A stretch of DNA of 64,000 nt. It comes from Mycolicibacterium goodii. Its GTDB lineage: Bacteria; Actinomycetota; Actinomycetes; Mycobacteriales; Mycobacteriaceae. The stretch is from the NCBI RefSeq assembly GCF_001187505.1, contig NZ_CP012150.1, positions 744,001 through 808,000 of the forward strand, written 5' to 3'. Positions 16,457 to 26,754 of this stretch are shown piece after piece (positions within the stretch are counted from its first letter, which is position 1; each line of letters opens with the position of its first letter). The translations under genes were made by a program, and so were the position numbers. Under the pieces are notes generated by a model. The model searched no databases. It saw only the letters and a list, made by a program, of their open reading frames with translations, and was not told where the DNA came from.

Positions 16457-16939
16457 GTGATCGACAGCACCGAGCTCCCCGTCCTCGACTTCCTGCGCCG
16501 GATGACCGCCGGCCTGCTGCAACCCGACGAACCCACACCCATGCGGTATCCGACCGCGATATCGCAACTTCTCGGGTTCGAGATCGTGGCCGTCGACGCC
16601 GGCACGGCGAGCGTTCGGGTGCGCACCGATCCGTCCCGGCACGGCAATCAGCAGGGCACCGTGCACGGCGGGTTCGTCGTCGAGTTGGCCGACGCCGCGA
16701 TCGGCACCGCGCACTCCACGCTGATGCGGCCGGGAGAATCGTTCACCAGCATCGACATCCGGGCGGCGTTCCTGCGCCCGGTCTGGTCGGACGTCCTCGT
16801 CGCGACCGCGCTGCCCGCGCACACCGGACGCACCATCACCCACTACACCTGCGAGGTGGTGCGCGGCGACGGGAAACCCGTCGCGATGATCACCAGCACC
16901 GTGATGACGCTGCGCGGCGAACAGGCCGCCGGGCGCTGA
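16457..16939 (+). CDS. PaaI-family hotdog thioesterase
   Basis: 160 residues from GTG 16457. The hotdog motif N-Q-Q-G-T-V-H-G-G-F-V-V-E-L-A-D-A-A-I-G is the PaaI/4-hydroxybenzoyl-CoA thioesterase active-site helix. It probably hydrolyses acyl- or aryl-CoA thioesters in the cytoplasm. An in-frame GTG lies upstream at 16424, but TAACGT at 16444-16449 followed by 7 nt and the GTG fits a leaderless start at 16457. It is divergent from MocR and its stop abuts the convergent dnaX stop. Confidence 0.87.
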   Translation: MIDSTELPVLDFLRRMTAGLLQPDEPTPMRYPTAISQLLGFEIVAVDAGTASVRVRTDPSRHGNQQGTVHGGFVVELADAAIGTAHSTLMRPGESFTSIDIRAAFLRPVWSDVLVATALPAHTGRTITHYTCEVVRGDGKPVAMITSTVMTLRGEQAAGR

Positions 16940-18922
16940 TCACTCGTCGATGCGCCGGGCCCCGAGCTCGTTCTGCAGCAACTCCAGCGCGACCTCTTCC
17001 GGGTCGCGCCGCGGCATCGACTCCGACGGTTCGGCGGCCGCCTCGGCGAGCATGTCGTCTTCCTCGGCCCGGGCGATCTCGACCGGGTCCGGCGCGGGTG
17101 CGGCCGGAGCCGCTCCGGCCGCTGCGGGCGGGGCCGCCGGTTCCGGGGCACCGGTGACGCAGCGGATCGTCCAGTTGACGCCGAGCGCATCCTTGAGGGC
17201 CTCGCGGATCACCTCGGAGTTGCGCGGTTCGGTGAGGCGTTTGGCCAGCGGCGCGGACTCGTGGCTGAGCACGAGCGTGTCGCCTTCGACCGCGCGCACG
17301 ATCGCGCCCGACAGCATCACCTCGGTGGTGCGGCTGCGCTGACGGACCTTCTCACGCACCGTCGACCACATGCTGCGCACCGCGGCGGCGTTGGGTTGCC
17401 CTGGTGCAGAAGGGGTTTCGGCGGCAGGCGCCGACGGCTCCGGCGCCGCGGCGGCCGGGGCGGGCGCTGCAGGCGGGGCCGCCGGCGCGGGGGGCTGGGG
17501 TGGTTCGGGCGCCGGGCGCTGGGGTGGTTCGGGCGCCGGGCGCGCGACCGGGGGCGGGGTCGGCTCGGGACGCGGTGCGGCGGCTGGCGGCGCCTGCTGC
17601 GGCGCGGGCGCGGCCGGTGCCGGTGCCGGTGTGGGGGCAGGTGCCGGTGCCGGTGTGGGGTCAGGTGCCGGTGTCGGGGCCTGGCTTCGCCGCACGAACT
17701 GCTTGGCCGGTTCGCGCGACGGCGCACCAGCGGACGCCTCACCCGCCGGGATGGACATGTCGAGCCGGGTCTCGATGCGCTCGATGCGTTGCAGCAGCGC
17801 TGATTCGGTGTCACTGGCCGAGGGCAGCAGCAGACGCGCGCACATCACTTCGAGCAGCAGGCGCGGTGCGGTGGCGCCGCGCATCTCGCCGAGGCCCGCA
17901 TGCACCACCTCGGCGTAGCGGGCCAAGGTCGCCGCCCCGAGTCGCTCGGCCTGATCGCGCATGCGCTCGAGGACGTCGGTGGGTGCGTCGACCACGCCAC
18001 GGTTGGCGGCGTCGGGAACGGCCTGCAACACGATCAGGTCGCGGAACCGTTCCAGCAGGTCGGTGGCGAAGCGACGGGGATCATGGCCCGCGTCGATCAC
18101 GGCCTCCACGGCGCCGAACAGCGCCGCGGCATCGTTGGCGACGAGCGCCTCGACGGCGTCGTCGATCAGCGCCATGTCGGTGGCGCCCAGCAGCGCCAGC
18201 GCGCGCTGGTAGGTGATGTGATTGCCGGTGGCGCCCTGCTCGGAGCCGGCCAGCAGCTGGTCGAGCACCGAGAGCGTGTCCCTGGGCGACCCGCCGCCGG
18301 CCCGGATGACCAGCGGATACACGGCGTCGTCGACCTCGACCTGCTCCTCGGCGCAGATGCGCTCCAGCAGCGGCCGCATGGTGCGCGGCGCCAGCAGGCG
18401 GAACGGGTAGTGGTGCGTGCGCGACCGGATGGTCGGCAGCACCTTCTCCGGTTCGGTGGTCGCGAACACGAAGATCAAATGGTCCGGCGGCTCCTCGACG
18501 ATCTTGAGCAGCGCGTTGAACCCGGCCGTGGTGACCATGTGCGCCTCGTCGACGATGAAGATGCGGTACCGCGACTGGGCGGGCGCGTAGAACGCGCGGT
18601 CGCGCAGTTCACGGGTGTCGTCCACACCGCCGTGGCTGGCCGCGTCGAGCTCGACGACGTCGACGTTGCCCGGCCCGTTGGGCGCCAGCGCGACGCACGA
18701 GTCGCACACCCCGCACGGCGTCGGGGTCGGCCCCTGCTCGCAGTTGAGCGAGCGGGCCAGGATGCGCGCCGACGACGTCTTACCGCAGCCGCGCGGGCCC
18801 GAGAACAGGTACGCGTGGTTGATCCGGCCCGCGGTGAGCGCAGTGCACAGCGGCTCGGTGACATGCTCCTGCCCAACAACTTCGGAGAAGGTCGCCGGGC
18901 GGTACTTGCGGTAGAGAGCCAC
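16940..18922 (-). CDS. dnaX: DNA polymerase III subunit gamma/tau
   Basis: 660 residues. The AAA+ clamp-loader motor occupies about residues 1-370: Walker A GPRGCGKTS, a zinc module (C ... C-G-V-C-D-S-C), Walker B I-F-I-V-D-E-A-H, and sensor region T-I-R-S-R-T. A Pro/Ala-rich linker (about 415-530) follows, then a conserved tau-type C-terminal domain (M-W-S-T-V-R-E-K-V-R-Q-R-S-R-T) and an acidic end. It loads the sliding clamp and links polymerase cores. The third residue of the usual S-R-C motif is Thr here. GTG start; TAGCCT 6 nt upstream suggests a leaderless transcript. No obvious slippery site for a programmed gamma product was found. Confidence 0.97.
   Translation of the reverse strand: MALYRKYRPATFSEVVGQEHVTEPLCTALTAGRINHAYLFSGPRGCGKTSSARILARSLNCEQGPTPTPCGVCDSCVALAPNGPGNVDVVELDAASHGGVDDTRELRDRAFYAPAQSRYRIFIVDEAHMVTTAGFNALLKIVEEPPDHLIFVFATTEPEKVLPTIRSRTHHYPFRLLAPRTMRPLLERICAEEQVEVDDAVYPLVIRAGGGSPRDTLSVLDQLLAGSEQGATGNHITYQRALALLGATDMALIDDAVEALVANDAAALFGAVEAVIDAGHDPRRFATDLLERFRDLIVLQAVPDAANRGVVDAPTDVLERMRDQAERLGAATLARYAEVVHAGLGEMRGATAPRLLLEVMCARLLLPSASDTESALLQRIERIETRLDMSIPAGEASAGAPSREPAKQFVRRSQAPTPAPDPTPAPAPAPTPAPAPAAPAPQQAPPAAAPRPEPTPPPVARPAPEPPQRPAPEPPQPPAPAAPPAAPAPAAAAPEPSAPAAETPSAPGQPNAAAVRSMWSTVREKVRQRSRTTEVMLSGAIVRAVEGDTLVLSHESAPLAKRLTEPRNSEVIREALKDALGVNWTIRCVTGAPEPAAPPAAAGAAPAAPAPDPVEIARAEEDDMLAEAAAEPSESMPRRDPEEVALELLQNELGARRIDE
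17495..17542. repeat. 24-bp in-frame tandem duplication in the dnaX linker
   Basis: Two identical 24-bp units (17495-17518 and 17519-17542) encode R-P-A-P-E-P-P-Q twice in the Pro-rich linker of the gamma/tau subunit. Because the unit is a multiple of three, copy-number change would keep the frame. Confidence 0.85.
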
Positions 18923-18948
18923 GGGAGAAGGCTACCGACAGGCCCCGA

Positions 18949-20541
<1,593 letters not shown>

Positions 20542-20549
20542 CACGAGGT

Positions 20550-20595
20550 CCCGGGGTGCGACCAGCAGCTTCACAGCTGTCGGTCGCACCCCGGG
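20550..20595 (+). terminator. Strong hairpin after tRNA-Ser, likely terminator
   Basis: A perfect 14-bp stem, CCCGGGGTGCGACC (20550-20563) with GGTCGCACCCCGGG (20582-20595); the 18-nt loop folds again (CAGCT/AGCTG). It starts 8 nt after the tRNA and ends 23 nt before lucA. No U-run follows, so it is an I-shaped terminator or, less likely, a processing/attenuation element for lucA. Confidence 0.7.
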
Positions 20596-20618
20596 CCATA
20601 GCTGGACCAAGGAGGACT

Positions 20619-21428
20619 ATGGGCCGCACCGTCGCGGTGACCTGGCATGTGGTGTCCACCCTCATTGCCGCCGGCCTGTTCTTCTTCTTCGTCATCCCCC
20701 GCTGGCCCGAACTGATGGGCGAGACCTCCCCCACGCTCGGGACCGTTCTGCGGATCGTCACCGGGGTGCTGGTGGGACTCACCGCGTTGCCGGTGGTGTT
20801 GACGTGGCAACGCACCCGTCGTCCGGAATTGGGCACCCCCGAGTTGGCGCTGCGGTTGCGGACCACCTCGATCCTGTTCCACGTCATCGCGGGCGTGCTG
20901 ATCGCCGGGACCGCCGTCGCAGAGATCTGGATCTCGCTCGACAGCGCAGGTTCGTGGTTGTTCGGCATCTACGGCGCCGCGGCCGCGCTCGCGCTGCTCG
21001 GCGTCTTCGGCTTCTACCTCGCGTTCATCGCCGAGCTACCGCCTCCGCCGCCGAAACCGCTCAAGCCGAAGGTCAACGCCAGACGCAAGATTCGCGCGGC
21101 CGACAAGACCGGCGAGACGGCCGGCGAGACGACGGACGAAAAGTCCGAAGGGTCCGAAGAGTCCGAGGCCACCGCGGAATCCGCGGAATCCGAAGAGCCC
21201 GCCGGGGACACCGAAGACGGCGGGGACACCGAAAGCGGCGAAGAGACGTCGGAAGAGTCGGCTGACGACGCGACCGAGGACAGCACGGACCAGGACAGCA
21301 CCGACGAGGACGAGTCGGGCGGCAAACTGCGCAACAAGCGTCCGTCGACCAAGGCGAACAAGGCCGGCAAGGGTGGCAGCTCGCGGTTCCGGCGGCGCTC
21401 CCGCGGCGGCATCGCAACAGAGGAGTGA
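20619..21428 (+). CDS. lucA: LucA-family membrane protein (Rv3723 orthologue by position and layout)
   Basis: 269 residues from ATG 20619 with GGAGG at 20611-20615. Four predicted membrane helices lie in residues 1-140 (V-V-S-T-L-I-A-A-G-L-F-F-F-F-V; V-L-R-I-V-T-G-V-L-V-G-L; I-L-F-H-V-I-A-G-V-L-I-A-G; L-F-G-I-Y-G-A-A-A-A-L-A-L-L-G-V-F-G-F-Y). A Pro run is followed by a long, very acidic Glu/Asp/Ser tail (about 165-235) and a basic C-terminus. In M. tuberculosis Rv3723/LucA stabilises Mce fatty-acid and cholesterol importers. The place next to aspC, ffs and tRNA-Ser supports orthology. Function in this organism is inferred. Confidence 0.82.
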   Translation: MGRTVAVTWHVVSTLIAAGLFFFFVIPRWPELMGETSPTLGTVLRIVTGVLVGLTALPVVLTWQRTRRPELGTPELALRLRTTSILFHVIAGVLIAGTAVAEIWISLDSAGSWLFGIYGAAAALALLGVFGFYLAFIAELPPPPPKPLKPKVNARRKIRAADKTGETAGETTDEKSEGSEESEATAESAESEEPAGDTEDGGDTESGEETSEESADDATEDSTDQDSTDEDESGGKLRNKRPSTKANKAGKGGSSRFRRRSRGGIATEE

Positions 21429-21471
21429 GGCGCGCGTCGACAGCCACGTCAGTCGCCGCCAAGATGTGTTC

Positions 21472-22494
21472 ATGGGCAAACCACGATCGCGACCTATCGG
21501 ATCGGTGATCCTCGCGGCCCTCGTCGCCTGCGCGGCGTCGCTGCTTCCCGCGGCACCGGCCGCCGCCGCACCCGCCGATCCGCTCGCTGCCGCGGCACCG
21601 GTGGAACCCGCGGTGGCCCGCATCGACACCGTCGTCGACTACCAGCAGGCATTCGGCATCGGCACCGGCTTCGTCCTGTCGCCGAACGGCGAGGTGCTCA
21701 CCAACTACCACGTCGTGCAGGGTGCGAACTCGATCAACGCCACGGTCAACGGCATGTCGTTCATGGCCGACCTGGTCGGGTACAACCGCCGCGCCGACAT
21801 CGCGGTGCTGCAGTTGCGTGGCGCGGGCGGGCTGCCGACCGCGCCGATCGGCAATTCGCAGGCCCTCGTCGAGGGTGAACCGGTCGTCGCGCTGGGCAAC
21901 GCACACGGCACGAACGCCCCGCTCACCCGTGAGGTCGGCACGGTCACCGGGTTCGGCCGGACGGTCAACGCCGAGGACTCGCTGACCGGCACCAAGGACG
22001 AACTGACCGGCCTGATCGAGTTCGCCGCGCCGGTGCGGGCCGGCGACTCCGGCGGACCCGTCGTCAACGGCGCAGGTCAGGTGGTCGGCGTGACGACGGC
22101 CGCGTCGGTGAACTTCCGGATGGGTCCGGGTGGCAAGGGCTTCGCGATCCCGATCAACGACGCGATGGCCGTTGCCAACCAGATCCGCTCCCGCGCCCCG
22201 TCGCCGCAGGTCCACATCGGCCCGCCGACGCTACTTGGCGTGGGTGTGCGGACCGCGCAGCGTCAGGGCGGCGGTGTGATCATCCAGGACGTGCTGCGCG
22301 GCGGTCCCGCCGAGGCGGCCGGCCTGGTGCCCGGCGACATCCTGATGTCCATCGACGGCACCCAACTCGATTCGGCCCGGACGCTCACGCTGGTGCTCGA
22401 CCAGCACTACCCGGGTGATGTGGTCGATCTCACATGGCGCGACCGCGGCGGCTACGACCGCACCGGCAAGGCCACCCTCGCCGCAGGTCCGTAG
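21472..22494 (+). CDS. Exported trypsin-like serine protease with PDZ domain (PepA/HtrA-like)
   Basis: 340 residues. A Sec signal peptide (I-L-A-A-L-V-A-C-A-A-S-L-L-P-A-A-P-A-A-A-A) leads into an S1C protease domain whose triad is visible: His in L-T-N-Y-H-V-V, Asp in R-R-A-D-I-A-V-L, Ser in R-A-G-D-S-G-G-P-V. A PDZ domain occupies about residues 255-335 (L-L-G-V-G-V ... V-L-R-G-G-P-A-E-A-A-G-L-V-P-G-D). It acts outside the membrane, probably in protein quality control; it lacks the transmembrane anchor of the HtrA group and looks like Rv0125 (PepA). Start ATG 21472; an in-frame GTG two codons earlier is possible. Confidence 0.9.
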   Translation: MGKPRSRPIGSVILAALVACAASLLPAAPAAAAPADPLAAAAPVEPAVARIDTVVDYQQAFGIGTGFVLSPNGEVLTNYHVVQGANSINATVNGMSFMADLVGYNRRADIAVLQLRGAGGLPTAPIGNSQALVEGEPVVALGNAHGTNAPLTREVGTVTGFGRTVNAEDSLTGTKDELTGLIEFAAPVRAGDSGGPVVNGAGQVVGVTTAASVNFRMGPGGKGFAIPINDAMAVANQIRSRAPSPQVHIGPPTLLGVGVRTAQRQGGGVIIQDVLRGGPAEAAGLVPGDILMSIDGTQLDSARTLTLVLDQHYPGDVVDLTWRDRGGYDRTGKATLAAGP

Positions 22495-22512
22495 GCAGCT
22501 GGATAGGCGCCC

Positions 22513-24036
22513 GTGGTCACACTGGACCGGCTGATCAACGTGCTGGGTGGATACGGAATCCATCTCAAGCTGTGCTCGACGCCGCGGTCCACCGAATTGC
22601 GCAGCGTCGTGATGCACGAGCCGGGTCCGGTGGTCGGCGACGTTCTCCTGGCGGTCGGCGCGACCTCACTTGCCGAGGCGTTGGAGTGGGCCAAGGCCGC
22701 GCATGCCGTGGTGGTGCTGGTGCACGCGACCGACGAGGAGCTGAGCACTGTCCCGGACGGCATCGCGGTCATGCTGCTCGAGCCCGAGGTCTCCTGGAGT
22801 GAGCTCGCCGCGGTGGTCTACGGCCTGGTGCTGGAGGGCCGCGAGACCGAATCCGGGCGCGGCCCCACCGATTTGTTCGCGCTGGCCGACAGCCTCGCCG
22901 CGGCCGTCGGCGGCTCGGTGACCATCGAGGACCGTCGCTCATCGGTACTGGCGTACTCGCGGCTGCAGCACGACGCCGATCCGGCGCGGGCCGAGACGAT
23001 TCTCAGCAGAGCGGCACCCGAGCGGCTCCGTGCGCTGTTCGCCGAGCGCGGCGTGTTCCGCCATCTGGCCGAATCCGACGAGCCGCTGTTCGTCGAGGGC
23101 GACCCGGAGCAGGGCCTGACCGGGCGCATGGTGGTGGCGGCCCGCGCCGGCCGCGAACTGCTCGGGTCGGTGTGGGTGACGTGCGCGCAACCGCTTCCCG
23201 AGGCGAATCGGACCGCGCTGGCCGACGGCGCCCGCATGGTGGCCGTGCACCTGCTGCGGTCGCGGGCGAGCGCCGATCTGGAGCGCCAGGTCGAATCCGA
23301 CCTGGTGATCCGCCTGCTGGAAGGTGCGGCCGACGCCGCAACCGTCGCCAGCCGGCTGGCTCTGCCGCAGACCCCGCTGCGGGTGATCGCGCTGCGCGCG
23401 CACACCGCAGGCCGGGGACTTTCCGGTGGGCACTCGGCGCTGCTGCTGGCATTCGAACGCGCGACGGCCGGGTTCGGTTGGTCGCGCCCGGGCCGCAGCG
23501 CGCTCGTCGACAACACCGTGTACACCGTCCTGCCGAGCCCCGATCCGGACACCGCGACCACGTGGGTGGCCGGGCTGCGCGCGGCGCTGCCGGACCCCGT
23601 CGCGGTGGTGGCGGGCGTCAGCGGTCCGGCCGTCGCGGCCGAGTTGGTGCTCGCCCGCCGCGAGGCCGACGAATGCCTCGCGCTGCACGAGGTGCGCCAC
23701 GGCGGTGCGGTACCCGTCTACGACGAGGCCTGGGACGACATCCTGCTGCAACGGCTGCGGGTGGCCGCGCAGTCGGGCCGCACGCCCCAGCGCGGACCGG
23801 TCGCCGAACTGCGTCGGCACGACGTGGCGCACGGCACGCACTACGCGCTGACCCTGCAGGCCTGGTTGCAGGCCCAGGGCGATCTCGCCGACGCGGGCCG
23901 GATGCTCGGCGTGCACGAGAACACCGTGCGCTACCGGATGCGCAAGATGGCCGAGGTGACCAACCTCGACCTCACCGATCCCCGCAAACGGTTGGCGATG
24001 ATGATCGAGCTCGCCGCGAGCGAGCAGCAGCACTGA
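22513..24036 (+). CDS. PucR-family transcriptional regulator
   Basis: 507 residues: an N-terminal purine-catabolism-regulator-like domain (about 1-120, with V-G-D-V-L-L-A-V-G-A), a middle GGDEF-like/GAF-like region, and a C-terminal HTH_30 helix-turn-helix with the family signature A-G-R-M-L-G-V-H-E-N-T-V-R-Y-R-M. PucR proteins activate nitrogen-compound catabolic genes in response to a metabolite. The FAD amino-acid-type oxidoreductase 139 bp downstream on the same strand is the obvious candidate target. Confidence 0.9.
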   Translation: MVTLDRLINVLGGYGIHLKLCSTPRSTELRSVVMHEPGPVVGDVLLAVGATSLAEALEWAKAAHAVVVLVHATDEELSTVPDGIAVMLLEPEVSWSELAAVVYGLVLEGRETESGRGPTDLFALADSLAAAVGGSVTIEDRRSSVLAYSRLQHDADPARAETILSRAAPERLRALFAERGVFRHLAESDEPLFVEGDPEQGLTGRMVVAARAGRELLGSVWVTCAQPLPEANRTALADGARMVAVHLLRSRASADLERQVESDLVIRLLEGAADAATVASRLALPQTPLRVIALRAHTAGRGLSGGHSALLLAFERATAGFGWSRPGRSALVDNTVYTVLPSPDPDTATTWVAGLRAALPDPVAVVAGVSGPAVAAELVLARREADECLALHEVRHGGAVPVYDEAWDDILLQRLRVAAQSGRTPQRGPVAELRRHDVAHGTHYALTLQAWLQAQGDLADAGRMLGVHENTVRYRMRKMAEVTNLDLTDPRKRLAMMIELAASEQQH

Positions 24037-24052
24037 ACCGCTGTATCAACCC

Positions 24053-24077
24053 GACAAAACCCGCATCCGCGTTTGTC
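24053..24077. promoter_or_regulatory. Possible operator GACAAA-N13-TTTGTC upstream of the FAD oxidoreductase
   Basis: Perfect 6-bp arms in the 139-bp gap between the PucR gene and its putative target. A third related string (GCAAAC) follows at about 24086. Short arms with a long spacer make this a weak call. Confidence 0.3.
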
Positions 24078-24175
24078 GCGCGGACGCAAACCCTCCGCTG
24101 AGCTGTGCCCACACCATGGAGAGCATCGGGCCCGGCGTCTCGAACCGGTGCCCAATCAGTCTTGGAGGTGCAGTC

Positions 24176-25426
24176 GTGGTTGACGGTGAACGGATTGACG
24201 GCGGTCCGCGCCGTGTGGTCGTCGTGGGTGCGGGCATCGTGGGTCTGTCCACCGCCTGGTTCCTGCAGGAGCGCGGGGTCGAGGTCACGGTGGTCGACCG
24301 CACCGGCGTGGCCGCGGGCGCGTCGTGGGGCAACGCGGGTTGGGTGTCGCCCACGCTGACGATCCCGCTCAACGACCCGGCGGTCCTGCGTCACGGTCTG
24401 CGGTCGCTGGCGAATCCCACCGCGCCGCTTCATATCCCGCTCACCGCGGGAATCGGCGTATGGACGTTTCTTGCGAGGTTCGCGCTCAACTGCCGGCTGT
24501 CGTCGTGGACACGGGCCGCGCGGGCGAACCTGCCCCTCAACGAGGAGTGCATCGAGGCCTACGACGTCCTGATCGCCAACGGCGTCGACGCGGTCACCAC
24601 CGATGCGCCGATCACCGCGCTGTTCGAGTCCGACCGGCAGGCTGCACATCTGCTGACCGAGCTGCGGCGGATGGCCGGCCTGGGTCAGACCGTCGAGTTC
24701 GCCCGGCTCACCGGTGACGAACTGCACCAACAGGTTCCGCTGGCGTCGCCGCGGATCACCACCGCCGTCAGCGTCGAGGGGCAGCGCTTCGTCGATCCCG
24801 GACGGTTCGTCCGTGCCCTGGCCGACGCCGTGGCCGCGAGGGGCGCCACCATCCACACCGGCGACGTCGTCGACGTGCAGCCGTCGGCACCCGGTGTGCG
24901 CATCGTGTTCGCCGACGGCGAGCTCACGGCCGACGCCGCGGTGATCGCCATCGGCGCATGGCTTTCCCGGCTGGTCAGGGCCTGGGTGCCGACACCCGTG
25001 CGCGCGGGCCGCGGCTACTCGTTCACCGTTGCGGTGGACCGGCCGGTGCCGACGCCGATCTATCTGCCCGACGCACGGGTGGCGTGCACGCCCTACCGGG
25101 GCGGGCTGCGCGTCGCGGGCACGATGGAGTTCCGCTCCCCCGACGATCCGGTGCAGCCGGCCCGCGTCGACGCGATCATCGCATCGGCGGCACCGCTGCT
25201 CGACGGCGTGCGCTGGGACGAGCGCACCGACGTGTGGGTGGGCCCGCGCCCGGTGACACCGGACGGGCGGCCGCTGGTGGGCCGGGTGACACCCGGGGTG
25301 TATGTCGCAGGCGGACACGGGATGTGGGGCCTGGCGCACGGCCCGATCACCGGACGTCTGCTCGCCGAATACCTCACCACCGGCAAGGAGCCCGACGCGC
25401 TTCGCGAATTCAACCCGCTGCGGTAG
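24176..25426 (+). CDS. FAD-dependent oxidoreductase of the D-amino-acid dehydrogenase/glycine oxidase (DAO) family
   Basis: 416 residues from GTG 24176, set by GGAGG at 24164-24168; the frame is open further upstream. The N-terminus has the dinucleotide motif V-V-V-V-G-A-G-I-V-G-L-S-T-A-W and the C-terminus the FAD block V-Y-V-A-G-G-H-G-M-W-G-L-A-H-G-P. This is the DadA-like arrangement: oxidative deamination of a D- or imino-type amino acid with electrons passed to the respiratory chain or oxygen. The PucR regulator directly upstream suggests induction by a nitrogen compound. Substrate unknown. Confidence 0.87.
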   Translation: MVDGERIDGGPRRVVVVGAGIVGLSTAWFLQERGVEVTVVDRTGVAAGASWGNAGWVSPTLTIPLNDPAVLRHGLRSLANPTAPLHIPLTAGIGVWTFLARFALNCRLSSWTRAARANLPLNEECIEAYDVLIANGVDAVTTDAPITALFESDRQAAHLLTELRRMAGLGQTVEFARLTGDELHQQVPLASPRITTAVSVEGQRFVDPGRFVRALADAVAARGATIHTGDVVDVQPSAPGVRIVFADGELTADAAVIAIGAWLSRLVRAWVPTPVRAGRGYSFTVAVDRPVPTPIYLPDARVACTPYRGGLRVAGTMEFRSPDDPVQPARVDAIIASAAPLLDGVRWDERTDVWVGPRPVTPDGRPLVGRVTPGVYVAGGHGMWGLAHGPITGRLLAEYLTTGKEPDALREFNPLR

Positions 25427-25473
25427 GGGTTCGCCCGACTCGAGCCACCCACGGCCCGTGAGGGCCCTCGCGT

Positions 25474-25508
25474 CGTCAGGGGCGGTGCGGAAAGTCCCGC
25501 CCCTGACG
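25474..25508 (+). promoter_or_regulatory. 12-bp perfect stem-loop between the FAD oxidoreductase and the Gre-like gene
   Basis: CGTCAGGGGCGG (25474-25485) pairs perfectly with CCGCCCCTGACG (25497-25508) around an 11-nt loop. It is 48 nt after the oxidoreductase stop and 28 nt before the Gre-like start. It may terminate the upstream transcript (no U-run) or lie in the leader of the Gre-like gene. Confidence 0.55.
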
Positions 25509-25536
25509 GCAATTCTCAGCTACCCCAGGAGGAAAA

Positions 25537-26004
25537 ATGATTGCACCCCAACGCATCTGGATGTCGCCGCAAGCACACGAACGGTTGCAGCATGAGCTCT
25601 CGACGCTGCGGGAACTGATCAGCACCGAGGCCGCCGAGGATTCCGATGAGAACCAGGTCGCCATCCAGCGCGCCAGGCAGGCCCGCATCCAGCAGATCCA
25701 CGATCTGCTGCTGCACGCCGAGGTCGGTGAGGCCCCGCCCAATGACGGCATCGCCGAACCCGGCATGGTGCTGACCGTGCGCTGGGACGGCACCGAGGAC
25801 ACCGAGACGTTTCTGCTCGGCGTCCGCGGTGCGGAGTACGGCGAGCTCGAGGTGTACTCCGTACAGTCGCCGCTGGGCAGCGCGATCCTCGGGGCCCGTC
25901 CGGGTGAGCACCGCGAATACCAGACACCCGCCGGTACGCGCATCGGTGTGACGCTGCTGGAGGCGGTCCCCTACGGCCTGCATGTGCGGGCCACGACCGC
26001 CTGA
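25537..26004 (+). CDS. Gre-factor homologue (GreA/GreB family, Rv3788-like)
   Basis: 155 residues: an N-terminal antiparallel coiled coil with an acidic tip (S-T-E-A-A-E-D-S-D-E-N-Q near residues 30-42) and a C-terminal FKBP-like GreA/GreB domain. The sequence is divergent from canonical GreA (the coiled coil is short). From memory, the M. tuberculosis relative Rv3788 and its M. smegmatis counterpart bind the RNA polymerase secondary channel and inhibit transcription rather than stimulate cleavage; this gene fits that group. AGGAGG at 25527-25532 fixes the start. Confidence 0.82.
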   Translation: MIAPQRIWMSPQAHERLQHELSTLRELISTEAAEDSDENQVAIQRARQARIQQIHDLLLHAEVGEAPPNDGIAEPGMVLTVRWDGTEDTETFLLGVRGAEYGELEVYSVQSPLGSAILGARPGEHREYQTPAGTRIGVTLLEAVPYGLHVRATTA

Positions 26005-26032
26005 TCACGAGCGCTCGCGTGCCGCCGCGCCA

Positions 26033-26038
26033 TAATCT
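26033..26038 (+). promoter_or_regulatory. -10 box (TAATCT) for a leaderless TetR gene
   Basis: TAATCT ends 6 nt before the GTG at 26045; no ribosome-binding sequence is present. Confidence 0.45.
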
Positions 26039-26044
26039 GGGCGG

Positions 26045-26644
26045 GTGGCACGTGCGCCTCGACAAGCACCGGGCACCCTGACGGCCGACGACTGGTTGCA
26101 GGCCGGCTACGAGCTGCTGGCCTCCGACGGTATGCGGGCGCTCAAGATCGAGCGGCTGTGCGAGCAGGTCGGCGCCACCCGGGGCAGCTTCTACTGGCAC
26201 TTCACCGACATGAAGGGCTATCGCGCTGCCCTGGTGGCGTCGTGGAACACGTTCCTGGAGAACGACCGTCGATCTCTGACCGAAGTGGAGCAGCTCCCGC
26301 CGCGGGAACGGCTGGCGAAGCTGATCGAGGCGCTGATGAGCCCGCAGCACTGGATGCTGGAGCGCGCCATGCGCGAGTGGGCGCGCACCGACGACATCGC
26401 CGCGGCCAACGTGCGCGCCGCCGATCACCGGGTACGCGTCGCCGTCACCAAGGCGTTCGAGGACCACGGCTTCGACCCGCAGGAGGCGCGACTGCGCGGC
26501 GAGGTCACCTTCGCTGCCGGGATCGGCATGCTGCATTTGATCGATTCGACCGAGGCGCTCGCGGCGTCGGGCCGCCACGAGCGGTTCCTCGACCTCATGC
26601 TCGCCCCATCGCCGGTGGGCCGACCGCAGATCTCGCCCACCTGA
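26045..26644 (+). CDS. TetR-family transcriptional regulator
   Basis: 199 residues. The helix-turn-helix is at about residues 15-60 with I-E-R-L-C-E-Q-V-G-A-T-R-G-S-F-Y-W-H-F, a clear TetR recognition helix; the rest is an all-helical ligand domain. It precedes the CoA-transferase operon by 122 bp on the same strand and could control it, although that operon also encodes its own GntR regulator. The leaderless-type start is supported by TAATCT upstream. Confidence 0.9.
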   Translation: MARAPRQAPGTLTADDWLQAGYELLASDGMRALKIERLCEQVGATRGSFYWHFTDMKGYRAALVASWNTFLENDRRSLTEVEQLPPRERLAKLIEALMSPQHWMLERAMREWARTDDIAAANVRAADHRVRVAVTKAFEDHGFDPQEARLRGEVTFAAGIGMLHLIDSTEALAASGRHERFLDLMLAPSPVGRPQISPT

Positions 26645-26754
26645 GCCGGACCGACCAGTTTGCCCAAGGCCATCAGGCCAGGTCACGGCGGATCATGACA
26701 TCCTGTCGTCGGACCACAATGCCGATCGACTTGTGTTCGGCGTCACCTTCGTTC

